The notes under the pieces: generated by a model
What the model saw: the letters and a program-made list of their open reading frames with translations, nothing else
Told to the model about the DNA's origin: nothing
Databases searched by the model: none
Program-made: the position numbers and the translations under genes
NCBI GenBank assembly: GCA_020310875.1
Contig: CM035407.1
Location: 72,366,221-72,430,220, forward strand
Reading direction: 5' to 3'
Length of the DNA stretch: 64,000 bases
Source: Ceratopteris richardii
Taxonomy: Eukaryota > Streptophyta > Polypodiopsida > Polypodiales > Pteridaceae
Shown: positions 13,301-22,711 of the stretch, piece by piece
Numbering within the stretch: position 1 is the stretch's first letter
Layout: the number at the start of each line of letters is the position of its first letter

Positions 13301-16300
13301 TTTCCGGTACATAGGGATAGAGATCATCATGCGATAATTATATGCCTAAGTGATAATGCAATAAACAATCCCATATCTAGCATATCAAAAGTTCTTTTCA
13401 AGTTCTTTTTGAAATTTTTTTTCCATTGGGACATGTTCATAAGATGTCATCTACACATTATCAAAATTAGCACATCCTTTTCTATCATTTTTATGTGAAG
13501 TATTAATGTTGACGAACTATTTTTGAATCTTTCATGATCATATATGCATGGATTTTCTCTACCAAGCTCTAGGAGTTTCTTTGAGTGTATCCAATGCTTT
13601 TATTAACTTGCAAACGGTGTTCATTTCCTTTTTCTTCAAATCTTGGAGATCGATTAATATACTTCCTCGTATGAATCACAATTTAATTAAAATGTTCTTT
13701 TAATATTAAGCTAATAAATCTTCCAACCAAAATGTGAAGTAATGGTAACAACTCATCTAACTATACTCATATGAGAGAAGGGAGCCAATGTCTCATCATA
13801 ATTTATACCTTTCTTTTGTGCAAATCCTTTGGCTACCACTCTAGCTTTGTTAGAAATGTGTGTAAATGGAGCAACCTTCCAATAGGGATCCCACCTGTAG
13901 GTTAAAAGATATCAGATTTCGAAGGTCAAACCATGGTCAAAGTTGGCCAAAAAAGAGGTCAAAAATGTTAAAAATGTGGAGAAGGATTTTATGGCAGATT
14001 ATGGAAGTGCTCTCCAAGAGCTTTCTATTGATATATAACACATAGGGTTTGATATAATATGAATCTTCAAAAATCAAGCCCTAATTGTGCAGTTGCTCTT
14101 TAATTTGCACACGTTATTTTAGAAATTGCATATGATTATGATGCCACATCATGGCAACATCTGGTTTAATATATCCAATGGCTAGAAGTAGATACTCTAA
14201 AAAGCAATCAGAAGCAATCTAAAAGCAACAATGAAAAAAATGAAAAGCTTGGTTTGGATTTTCATAAAAATACGGAGAAGCAGATTTTTACTCTATTGTT
14301 GGCAGAATGTGGGTGATATATCTCTAAAGAAGAGCATTGACTTAGACACTTATCATCACTCAAGGAGGAGCATTTCATGGGCTAGGAGGGTGATTCTCTT
14401 TCATTTGGAGACGTGGAATTTGTGCAATATATCTCTATAGAAGAGCATTGATTTAGACACTTATCATCACTCGAGGATAACATCTCATGGGCTAGGAGGG
14501 AGGGGGATAACTTTCACTTGGAAAGGTTTAGGGTTTAGGGTTGGCTTGCTCCTCTCTCCCACAATCAATATAGAGACATAGATAAATAGATACATGATAG
14601 AGAATAGACGAGAAATGTGAGAGAGAGAGAGGAGCCAAGCTCCAAATATATTCCATACATATTTGGAGCTTGGCTCCTCTCTCTCACATCTTTTATATTC
14701 TCTATCATGTATCTATTGTCTCTATATTGATTGTGGGCCTTAAAACCAACAAGATAGAGTACATAGGGAACATTAAGCCTACAATCTATCCATTACTTAG
14801 CATCCTATAGTTGTCTCTAGCCTTCCAAATAGTACTTGGTTGAGAAGAGTGGGGGATCTATGACTTCTCTTTGTGATGTGTTGGGAGAGAGCTCTTCATG
14901 TTCAAGGTCTTTGACTGTTGGATACTAGGTGATGGGCATGATATGTGAAAATTAAATAGGTACCTAATAAATACAAAAAATGATAAAATTAATCAACAAC
15001 ATACCTACTTGGCATATTCCCCTGTGTAATGTTAGGAGGGGATTGTTAAAAATGTGTAAATGGGGCAACCTTCCACTAAGGACCCCACCTAAAGGTTAAA
15101 AGATATCAAATTTTGAAAGACAAACCATGGTCAAAGCTGGTCAAAGAAAAGGTCAAAAACGATCAAAATGTGTAGATGGATTTTATGGCAAAGTGTGAAA
15201 GTGCTCTTCAAGGCTTTCCATTTACATATAACACATAGGTGTTTGATATAATTTGGTCTTCAAGGTCAAAAATGATCAAAACGTGTATATGGATTTTATG
15301 GCAGAGTGTGAAAGTGCTCTTCAAGGCTTTCCATTTACATATAACACAGGTGTTTGATATAATTTGGTCTTCAAGGTATAATGCCACACGAAAGCATCTA
15401 GTTTAATAGATTCAACGACAAGAAATAGATACTACAAAAAGTAGCAAGCAACAATCTAAAAGGAACAACGGAAAAATCGAAAAGCTTGATTTGGAATTTC
15501 GTAAAAAAAAAAAAGGGAAAGTAGATTTTTACTCTATCATTGGCAAACTCTCTTTCACTTGGAGAGGTGAAGTTGTTTCATCTTCAACAAGATGTGCAAC
15601 GAACTTAGAGCTTTCTTTTATCGAAGGCGGCTATCTTCAAGCTATGAAGATTGGGGAGTTATGGGAAGCTAGTCTCTCAGGCATATTCCTCATGCTATCA
15701 TGTAACTTTGATGTACTTCATCATTTTTATGTATGACGTATATTTGGAGTTCGGCTCCTCTCTTTCACATGTCTTCTCTATTCTCTATCTTGTCTCTATA
15801 TTGATTGTGGGCCTAAAAACCAATATTGCTTTGTACTTTTCTATAGATCTATCTGCATTTCTTTTTATTTTATATACACATTTTGTATCAATTGACTTTT
15901 TACCTAATGGGAGATCACAAGTATCCAAGCTCCATTTTTCTCAATCAAATTAACTAGTCTTTCATAGCTTCAACCAAGCTTTATCTCTCAAAGCTTGACC
16001 TGTATGTTTTTATTCTACTAGGTCTGCAAGACTACTTGAGATAAAATCATTAATAGAATCATCAAAAACAGTCAGCCTGCAAGTCTAACTTCTCTTTTGA
16101 GTAAAATACACAAGGCCTTCTAAGTCAAATTCACAGAGAGTAGATAAAATCCATCTAGAAATCTTCTTAGAAGTATTTGTATCAATTAAGCATTTTGAAG
16201 GTTGAAGGTACATGTAAAACTTGTGGTGATGCCATATGTAAAGGCTCAATAATGGTCCTAAAACTGATGACAATGGAAGGGAACTCTAAGCTACAAGAGA

Positions 16301-19300
16301 ACGTGAAACAAATGTTGTAGATTTCACTCTCTTTATGTTACATCCCCAAAACTAAAGGACATTTGGATAGGCACATGTAGTATTAGTATTCGATGTCCGA
16401 CCAAGTGTGAACTAACCCCACAATGTGAACCAAGCCGCTCCCTCATTTGACTCTATAGACAAGACCCATGGGCTCATTTATGAGAGATTCCTTGCATGAA
16501 GCACTTGGACTCTTCGCCTTTTTAGCGGAGCCTCATGAGTCGTCACACATATTGGTAAAGGCTAGTATGGGGCACCAATTCCTTGAATGTGGCTACTCGC
16601 TTGATTGCAGGCTCCAAGCTCATGGCTAGCCCGTTTGGCCCTACAATTGGAGATGAGTATGATGTCCAGCCTTTGATTGTTTGCAAGTATACCTTGTGTC
16701 TTACATGGAGGATCCTGGAGGATTTAACACTTTGCCAACACAAACAAAGATAGATTACCACTAAAAGAATAAAAAAGAACTTCAACATCGTCTATAAAAG
16801 ACTTATCTTCTAGAAATAAGATCTCTATTAACATGAGTTTTCTTGGTCTTGGGATCGATTAATATATATCCTAAGCTTTCATATCCAATGAAGATGCATC
16901 TTAACAACTTCTGATCTAACTTATCTCTATGTTCACTTAGCACTAGGCACATGCATATAAGCTAGACAACCAAAAATACTCAAATGATCAATATTTAATT
17001 AAGAATCATAATATGCTCTATAACTTCTAAGGAGTTTGATACTCGCCATTTTTGGTTGACTCTTTATTTCTTATGTGATTAGCACACATGAGAGTTTTTT
17101 ATTTACTAGCATAGTTCTAGTCATTTCTATAAGAGTTCTACTTTTTCTCTAAAGCATACCATTTTACCTCAGGTGGCATTCTAATTGTTAATTGGTGTTT
17201 GATTCCTCTAGATGTTAGAAAATCATTGAGCTCTGTAAAAATATACTCCCCCTCTCGATCCACAACTAGAGTTTTAATCTTCTTCCCTTACCCATTCTCA
17301 ACAAGAATGCGTAGATTTTTTAACTTTGTGAGGAGTTTTGACTTGATTGACCAAACATCCAAGTAAATCTAGAGTAATCATTGATGAATGTCATAACATA
17401 AGTGATTCCACTTTTAAATATAGTCCTCATGGACCACATATGTCAAAATATGTTAACTCAAGCTTCATAGAAGCTCTAGTTATACATCCAAACATCCAAG
17501 TAAATCTAGAGTAATCGTCAATGAATGTCACACAAGTGATTCCACTTCTAGATATAGTCCTCATGATCCACAAACATCAAAGATTAAAAATGTATTAACT
17601 TAAGCTTCCTAGAAGCTCTAGTTATGGATCCTTTCTTGAAAAGGATTTTGTGCATTTTACCTTAAATGCAACTCTTACACTTAAAGAGTTAGGTATCTCT
17701 AAGTTTTGTAAACATCTAACCATCTCATGCTTTTCCAAAGCATCAAATCTTTAAGGTTCATGTTCTTCAAGTTAGTGCTATCATGAACTTCAAGGGCATT
17801 AGATTGGTCTAAATGTATAAATCCTTTTAAAAAAGTAACCCAAAAAAAAAATCCCAATGCTAGAACTAGAATTTGAGTAGGAACTCTTATCTTTACCCTT
17901 ACCTTTACCACCTTTCCCTTTGCTTTGGTAGCTAAGTCTTGCATAGACTCATATAGATCTAGAATGGTTCTAGATTGTACTTCATGCAGCAACAAATTCT
18001 ATAGCTTCCTAAAAATCAATGGTGCATCAGTTATGCAAAATCTTGTAAGGAAGGACATATAAGATCTAGGTAATCAATTAAAAGTTATGGTCACAAGCTC
18101 CTCATCATCAATTGCATAATACAAGCAAGAGTTATAAAACGAGATTTAATCGTTTAGGTCATTTAAATCGTTCGGTCCCATTTGCAGAGATTTTTATTTT
18201 TTGTACATGGTGTACATGCATTAAATTCATGTATGAAATTATGAATTACATTGCATAACTTAACAAAATAACTCCCGCTAAGCCTATCCTTACCTTGTTT
18301 AGTGCTCTATAATCTATGCATAGTCTCATAGAACCATCTTTTTTTTACGAGGAGCATTGGGGATGCCCATGGTGAGTCACTATGCCTAATGAAACCTTTA
18401 TCTAGATATTCCTACTTCTTAGTGTTGTGTAACACTAAAGACTATAGGAAGGCCTACATACTAGTTTATAATAAGAAACTAGATCTATGGCATGGTCAAT
18501 ATCCTCTCTTTCTATTGGTAGTTCCCTCCAAAGATTAGTGGGGAAAAAAAAGATTAAAACCCTTTACTAAACATTCTTGCAAAAAAGAATAATGCAAAGT
18601 TCAATCCTTATTTACATGTTTGGCATAGGTACATACATCAAATGAGTTATGTACATGGAGATACTCACCATGATAATAACTATAGAAAAGACATAAACTC
18701 CTCAATATGCTCACTATCAAATAAAGTGCAAAAGCTACGCTTAATTGTATCGCCCAATCCCTAAAGTCATTCCTTATCCAAAACTAGATTAATGTGCTCT
18801 ATATTCATTATCTAGAAGTCCATGTAGTTTGCAACCTTGGACTTCCACTTCCAAATTGGACATCAATGTCCCATACTCTCTTTTCCTCTCTCTATATCAT
18901 AGATACTACATATTTACGTGCACCAAGTCGTTGAGAAATCTTTAATCTTTTAACCAGAGAGTAATTTATAAAATTACGGATAATAGAATCATCAATCATG
19001 ATCTACATTATAGTCCTGTAAATACTACAATGTAGCTTAACCAAGTCATCTGCCTCAAACTATGCCAACCACAATCATTAAGTCAAGAAAAACAAGTGTG
19101 AGTTGGCCTCAAGTATCACTTCCATTGCCTTGCAATTGTTACTTCCATGATTCTAAAGCATCTATATAAGATGGACCACCATTTTGCCTTTTTCTAAAGT
19201 CATGTTAGTCATTAGTTCAAGTTTCTTTTCTTCTCCCTTCCAAACTAGGTCATTCTATTCAAAGTAGCACAAGTTCTCTTTCTTTGCCTTTTCAATCTTC

Positions 19301-22300
19301 AAAAGATAGTTTAAGCCCTTTGAATCAAGGTGGTAAGTTTCATAAGGTTCGGTTCTAGCCACGTTCGAGTAAAGAATCTTACCTCGAAGGTAGGGTTCAT
19401 AAGGTTTGTCCACGAAAAATATATATAAATATGAGAAATATATTATTATTTATTTATTAATTTACATAAGTATAAATACATACTCATAAAAATAAATGTT
19501 GTACAAATTATATTAGCCATCTCATATTAAAAACATTACGAAGCTTTGGGATATTCTAAGTACATATTTTTAAGAAAAACAACATGAACCTAAAGAACCT
19601 TACTCTAACTGAATTGAAAAAAAAAAAAAAAAAAGAACCTTACTAGGATTCACAAACTGAATCTAGCTTGCTTGACTCCTTTGGTTCTTGACCAAAAATC
19701 CATTTTTTCTCATGATTACCCATTTCTTGAAATTTTTTTTGCGTTAATTCTTTAAAAATAAGACCGAATTCAATAAGAATAAAAGTGACAACAATTATGG
19801 CCCTCATATATCTATGCATATTTGATTGCCTCCTCAAAAGTCCTAGGGGTGTTTCTTTTGACTTATCGTTTTATTGCCTTATCTAATGCCTTAACAATGC
19901 TCTCTGTCTTTTGGAAATCATCTAAACCTTTTAGTTTAATTACAATCTTTGGCCTACCTTTTTGTTTGACCCTATCCACTCATCCCAATTCCTTTCCCCT
20001 TCATTCTCTAGAAGAAACTATTTTACATAAATAGTAGGTCAATCTACAAGAATAGTTCCTTCCACCATTTGTATCCTCACAACCCTCGTGAAATACTCGC
20101 CTCATGGATGTGATACTCTGGTGGGGCGACCTTCGACCAATGCAAGTTTGTACACTTTTGAAGAAAAATGAAGACCACATCCTTATTATGATCTCATTTA
20201 TCCCCATGAAACTAGGCAGCTTCAAGTCTTTGAGAAGCAAAGTTCCCTTAAACTTCCCCCTTAAACTTACTGAACTTCCAATCTCTTTCTTATCAAGAAG
20301 GAGAGATTCCCTAAAACTTTCCCCCTTAAACTTACTAAATTGTCCAAGTCTTTTTCTTAATCATGTTGTGTGTTTCACATGAAGAGGTATTTTTTTCATG
20401 CCCTCTCATAGAGATAAAAGATGAAACTTGGGCCTCCAAACTAATCATTTGAGTTCAATTTCTCAAATAAGAAAATTATACTAGTTAGAATGGCTTCTAA
20501 TCTTTGACTTCTTTCTATAGGGTCATTATCTTGACTATGTGTAATAAATCCATTGCATAGGTCAACATCTTGATCTATGTCTTTCATACTCAACTCTTGT
20601 TCCTTGTATTGATTAAATTGAGGGTGTAGGTTTACTTGAATTTCATCTTCCCCCATGCTAATTTAGAAGAAAGTGTATAGAGAATTGAAATTGGAAGTAA
20701 ATTCTTAACCAAGATAAAAGAAAATGAACCAAATATACTTCCCTCATACGTATGAGCTCCAAGTATGTTGCAAGTGTATGGTGAATTAAAATAAGAAGTA
20801 AATTTCTAACCAAGATGAAAGAGAATGAACCATTTCACATAAAAGCGTATAAAGAATCGAAACAAGAAGTAAAAATTTTAACCAAGATCAAGAGAATGAA
20901 CCAAAATACACTTCCCCGTGGGATGTAAGAACTCCAAGTGCATATCCAAAGCAAATATTAGGTCTTCAAAGCATTGAACCAAATCTTCTCCAGCCAAAAA
21001 AGAATATTTGAAATGTCCCCTTCGCATTGGCGCATCTCAAGGAGATAAAACAAGCAATTTGACATCAAGAATGGCTTTCAAGCATCAAAACGCCATTTCA
21101 GCTTGTAAAAGTGAGCATTTTACAACTTTTGCCAATCCACAATGGAGGTTGAAACAATATCGAGCAGCTTCTACAAACTCTCAACAACCTCTAGCAAATA
21201 ATGCGACTCAATTTTGATGCTTAGATCACACGAACAAATGTCTAAAAGCACTTGCCTAACTGCTACCAAAATTTGCAAACTTATTCAAAACCTGTAACCT
21301 ATATGTAAATCCAACAATGCACATTTTTGTAAAACTCGTTGCAAAAGCTTCATTTCAAGCCAAAGATTACATGATTTAGACTTCCAAGTACCAAGATATG
21401 GCCTCCCAAAGATTGGTGGGTTGTCATAATAGGCAAAAGGAGAAAAGAAAAAGAAAGTAACAGAGGGGGTATTTAAGAATTCTCTAACATTATCTTGTGT
21501 CATACTCAAACATGAAAGAAAGCATGCAAACAACTATAATGATGTAGATATACTTGCGTCAAAAGACATAAAAGGTCCAAGTCAAGAAACATAGATGTCT
21601 ATGGTGTCTCCAAGAAAATGATTAAACCTTCTCTAACATTATCTTCTGCCATACTCAAACATAAAAGAAAGCATGCAAACAACTATAATGTTGTAGATGT
21701 ACTTGCTTCAAAAAGTATAAAGGGCACAAGTCAAGGAATATAAGTGTCTACGCTGTCTCCAAGGACAGTCTTTGCACATGTGACATATTGGCTTTTGATA
21801 AAAAAAACATACATGCCCATTCTTTAAAAGACTTAAGTTCAGAAGCCAAACAATAAATAACCTTTTTTGTTCTTCTTGTGCTTGCTGCTGCTCTTTATTT
21901 TGACCGTTTGCCTACCATAAGAACGAATAATATGGTGTTCATAAGCTATCAAACCACCAGAATACGAGTGAAGTTCTAACAAGAACATACCCCTCCACCA
22001 CCTTTACCCATGAGTTCCCGGATCCTCCTTTGTCTGATTGCTTCAAGCTCTGGATCGTCCTGAAAAAATTATCGACACACTTGTTATCCGACACAAAAGT
22101 TTATAGACCATTCACTTATATCTATCCCTCCGCTCCTCTTACAAAAGGCTGTAGACCACATGAAAGATTGTAGTTCTTATGAAGAGGGAAACACATAAGA
22201 TGTTGACATCGATACGGTAACAGACTCAGACAAAATTATCGTTCTGCTCACAGAAACAGCTGCGTCAAAATAAGCAAATACAGCAAAAGAACGACGTCTC

Positions 22301-22389
22301 CGATGGAAAGTAAATGGGCATCGGAAGATGGACCTGATCGGCATGATACTCTCTCTCTCTCTCTACCCATTCGAATAGGCGCTCACCAT
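7342..22389 (-). CDS. PDCD5: PDCD5/TFAR19-family protein, seven exons
   Basis: The only host gene found. Coding exons, in transcript order on the minus strand: 22389-22387, 22059-21991, 21911-21862, 8761-8697, 8228-8137, 8076-8005 and 7380-7342. Joined, they give an uninterrupted 129-codon frame ending in TAA, the usual length for plant PDCD5. The protein begins MDDPELEAIRQRR, has a Gln/Glu-rich helix, then EAEERRQMLLARVLSSEARE, RIALVKPEKARSVEDLL, SAQMGQITEKVSEERL and LLEQINEQT, and ends IQRRRSVLDDDD. This is the PDCD5 helical-bundle core followed by its basic-then-acidic tail. Every intron has GT...AG ends and matching phase. PDCD5 proteins are small, conserved nuclear/cytosolic factors linked to programmed cell death and chaperonin function in animals; the plant role is poorly defined. 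The gene appears intact despite a 13.1-kb TE-filled intron 3. Confidence 0.93.
7485..7602. repeat. 59-bp tandem duplication in PDCD5 intron 6
   Basis: aatgccttagccacaaatct... at 7485-7543 is repeated at 7544-7602 with two or three differences. It is intronic and non-coding. Confidence 0.9.
8005..8076 (-). CDS. PDCD5: PDCD5 exon 6
   Basis: A 72-bp, 24-codon exon encoding VSEERLIALLEQINEQTQK and APKVT. The acceptor is tagacag and the donor GTAAGT. Intron 5 before it is only 60 bp. Confidence 0.93.
8137..8228 (-). CDS. PDCD5: PDCD5 exon 5
   Basis: A 92-bp exon encoding SRIALVKPEKARSVEDLLIR and SAQMGQITEK after a split Leu codon. It is flanked by tgttcag and GTACAG. It contains the ALVKPEKA signature of the family. 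Confidence 0.93.
8697..8761 (-). CDS. PDCD5: PDCD5 exon 4
   Basis: A 65-bp exon encoding REAEERRQMLLARVLSSEAR and ER. The acceptor is tatctgtag and the donor GTGAGT. Its one-base start completes the split Arg codon from exon 3, 13.1 kb away. Confidence 0.92.
9030..10213 (-). pseudogene. Decayed copia relic B in PDCD5 intron 3
   Basis: Same copia family as 33619-38773, reversed. In element order the recognisable pieces are: [19 protein letters not shown] and ITPYE (10170-10210), DADLHDALIDERVDIEEAK (about 9750), the EAQNSE region (about 9500), and RT pieces DIKTAFVNGDLHEEVHIF and VCKLKKAWYGLKQVP (9039-9308). Both ends are truncated: homology stops at about 10213, where C-rich DNA begins, and at about 9030 inside RT. 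Indels split it into several frames. It serves only as intron filler. Confidence 0.88.
10226..10480. repeat. C-rich low-complexity segment
   Basis: Strongly strand-biased DNA with many runs of 4-9 C, quite unlike the AT-rich surroundings. It starts at the truncated edge of copia relic B. All six frames stay open only because stop codons are rare in such sequence; the Pro-rich and Gly-rich translations are not credible proteins. Confidence 0.85.
10640..11250 (+). pseudogene. LINE ORF1 relic (zinc knuckle region)
   Basis: In one plus-strand frame, LKPPATCFAYHKVGHLANAF is a CX2CX4HX4C nucleic-acid-binding knuckle in which the second and third cysteines have become Tyr and Phe. Downstream come basic residues and then NKFSALEED, a spacing typical of plant LINE-1 ORF1 proteins. 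Stop codons occur before and after. No endonuclease or RT could be traced, so it is a short 5' fragment or an ORF1 remnant. Confidence 0.55.
11251..12798. other. Intron 3 sequence without recognised content
   Basis: Several 60-120 codon open frames occur on both strands, but none has recognisable motifs, and base composition varies. It may be further decayed LINE sequence; this is not shown. Confidence 0.4.
13078..13360. repeat. About 140-bp tandem duplication in copia relic C
   Basis: Two adjacent diverged copies, about 13078-13217 and 13218-13360, share cataact(a/g)(t/c)aag, the block ggtgtggaaa, tttttacaatcctatatgc and tactttttccg. They lie in the RT-RNase H part of relic C. Confidence 0.8.
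13848..14751 (+). repeat. 5' LTR of the non-autonomous element
   Basis: About 900 bp. It is longer than its partner because of an internal duplication near 14310-14480 (agaagagcattga...gacacttatcatcactc occurs twice) and a small inverted segment near 14630-14690. Confidence 0.75.
15044..15825 (+). repeat. 3' LTR of the non-autonomous element
   Basis: About 780 bp. It contains its own internal duplication: the ggtcaaaaa(c/t)gatcaaaa...tatggattttatggcaga block occurs near 15152 and again near 15263. It is clearly diverged from the 5' LTR, indicating an old insertion. Confidence 0.75.
16330..16800. other. Unidentified insert in copia relic C
   Basis: A GC-richer stretch separates two recognisable integrase/RT parts of relic C. 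It could be a solo LTR or other insertion, but ends and target duplication could not be fixed by eye. Confidence 0.35.
17356..17630. repeat. 137-bp tandem duplication in copia relic C integrase
   Basis: catccaagtaaatctagagt begins at 17356 and again at 17493; each unit runs through tagaagctctagttat. The unit encodes (minus strand) the conserved integrase segment around TFINDYSRFTW. The copies differ at several sites. Confidence 0.9.
18280..18560 (-). pseudogene. Ty3/gypsy RT fragment
   Basis: The minus strand reads EYLDKGFIRHSDSPWASPML and then LVKK; after a frameshift it continues as an LCIDYRAL-like stretch. This is the classical N-terminal part of gypsy reverse transcriptase (SSPWASPVLLVKKKDGSMR). 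No catalytic YVDD box remains. Confidence 0.8.
18561..20660 (-). pseudogene. Probable gypsy gag/protease remains, low certainty
   Basis: Sequence 5' (minus strand) of the gypsy RT fragment. Short pieces such as LKLPSFMG (about 20220) and RTFEEAIKYA (about 19820) resemble gypsy Gag, in the expected order and orientation. An A-run is present at 19617-19634. The assignment is inferential. Confidence 0.35.
20672..20905. repeat. Three degenerate direct repeats of about 59 bp
   Basis: Units start near 20673, 20774 and 20845. They share the pattern gtgtat-n-gaatt(g/a)aaa, agaagtaaa, aaccaagat and agaatgaacca. Spacers differ, so it is a dispersed-tandem rather than a satellite array. Confidence 0.8.
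21476..21765. repeat. About 139-bp direct repeat near PDCD5 exon 3
   Basis: cttctctaacattatcttctg...gtctccaagga at 21626-21765 repeats 21476-21615 with about 15 differences; the units are 150 bp apart. It lies at the 5' side of intron 3. Confidence 0.88.
21862..21911 (-). CDS. PDCD5: PDCD5 exon 3
   Basis: A 50-bp exon encoding ANGQNKEQQQAQEEQK plus two bases of the next codon. It is bounded by tatggtag and GTTATTT. Intron 2 is only 79 bp. This is the variable Gln/Glu-rich linker of the family; the donor begins a 13,100-bp intron. Confidence 0.85.
21991..22059 (-). CDS. PDCD5: PDCD5 exon 2
   Basis: A 69-bp, 23-codon exon encoding DDPELEAIRQRRIRELMGK plus four glycines. It is bounded by ttttttcag and GTATGTT. 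The DPELEAIRQRR stretch is highly diagnostic of plant PDCD5. Confidence 0.93.
22387..22389 (-). CDS. PDCD5: PDCD5 exon 1 coding part (ATG only)
   Basis: The start codon is followed immediately by GTGAGC, a good donor, so the coding part of exon 1 is the ATG alone and the intron is phase 0. Joining to exon 2 gives MDDPEL, the expected N-terminus. The start was chosen because exon 2 opens with GAC right after a TTTTTTCAG acceptor and has no upstream ATG in its own frame. Intron 1 (22060-22386, 327 bp) contains a short CT microsatellite at 22349-22366. Confidence 0.75.
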
Positions 22390-22499
22390 ATTGACTCTGT
22401 AGAGCGTTGGAAACCTTCAGTGTTTGAGCAAGGTTGAACAAGTAGACTCTGACGCACCAAGCATCGGAAAATGTAGTGCAATTGGAAGCGAAGAAACAA

Positions 22500-22507
22500 C
22501 TTATAAG
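22500..22507 (-). promoter_or_regulatory. Possible PDCD5 TATA element
   Basis: The minus strand reads CTTATAAG about 110 nt upstream of the start codon. Its position suits a core promoter with an 80-nt 5' UTR. The LINE lies only about 60 bp further upstream. A single weak motif, so low confidence. Confidence 0.25.
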
Positions 22508-22711
22508 ATGGGATGTTGGAAAAAACGTTACACTGCGAAGGAAGTTCGATTTAGGCCTGAAAATTTTTTATTTTTTTTTAAATAAAGGAAGTTCGGCCTT
22601 AGCCTAATCTCCCGGACTTTAATTATAATAAAGAGAAAAAGTTACAAGTGAATGGGACTAGTGCCCATGGGACCCCCCAAATCCCACAAAGCAGGGGAGG
22701 AGTATGACAAG

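Larger units (their letters stand above)
13848..15825. mobile_element. Non-autonomous LTR element (TRIM/LARD-like)
   Basis: Two long direct repeats (13848-14751 and 15044-15825) start TGTTAGAAATG and TGTTAAAAATG and end ...ACCAACA and ...ACCAATA. They flank about 290 bp without any coding sequence. A polypurine tract, aggagggga, lies immediately before the second repeat, as expected for an LTR element on the plus strand. The flanks agctt (13843-13847) and tgctt (15827-15831) look like a decayed 5-bp target duplication. Removing the insert rejoins the copia RT frame ...SIEKYKA and ARVVAKGFAQ. It has no gag or pol and must have been mobilised in trans. Confidence 0.8.
12800..18170 (-). pseudogene. 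Ancient copia relic C, interrupted by other insertions
   Basis: Minus-strand copia of a second lineage, in order from its 5' side. Gag-like DDEELVTITFN lies near 18100. GAG-pre-integrase CKSCI...KMHK lies near 17650, and integrase MTFINDYSRFTWM near 17390. HLSIFGCL is near 16980, and IDPKTKKTHVNRDLIS is near 16830. RT IEKNGAW, LGKKSID and VYKIKRNADRSIEKYKA lie at 15830-15950. NKARVVAKGFAQKKGINY is at 13800-13850, and VCKLIKALDTLKETPRAW is near 13600. The RT/RNase H boundary SRFMHELLATHWKSAKRTF is at 12850-12980. The RT frame is split by the LTR element at 13848-15825, and an unidentified 450-bp stretch interrupts it near 16330-16800. It is full of stops. Confidence 0.82.
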
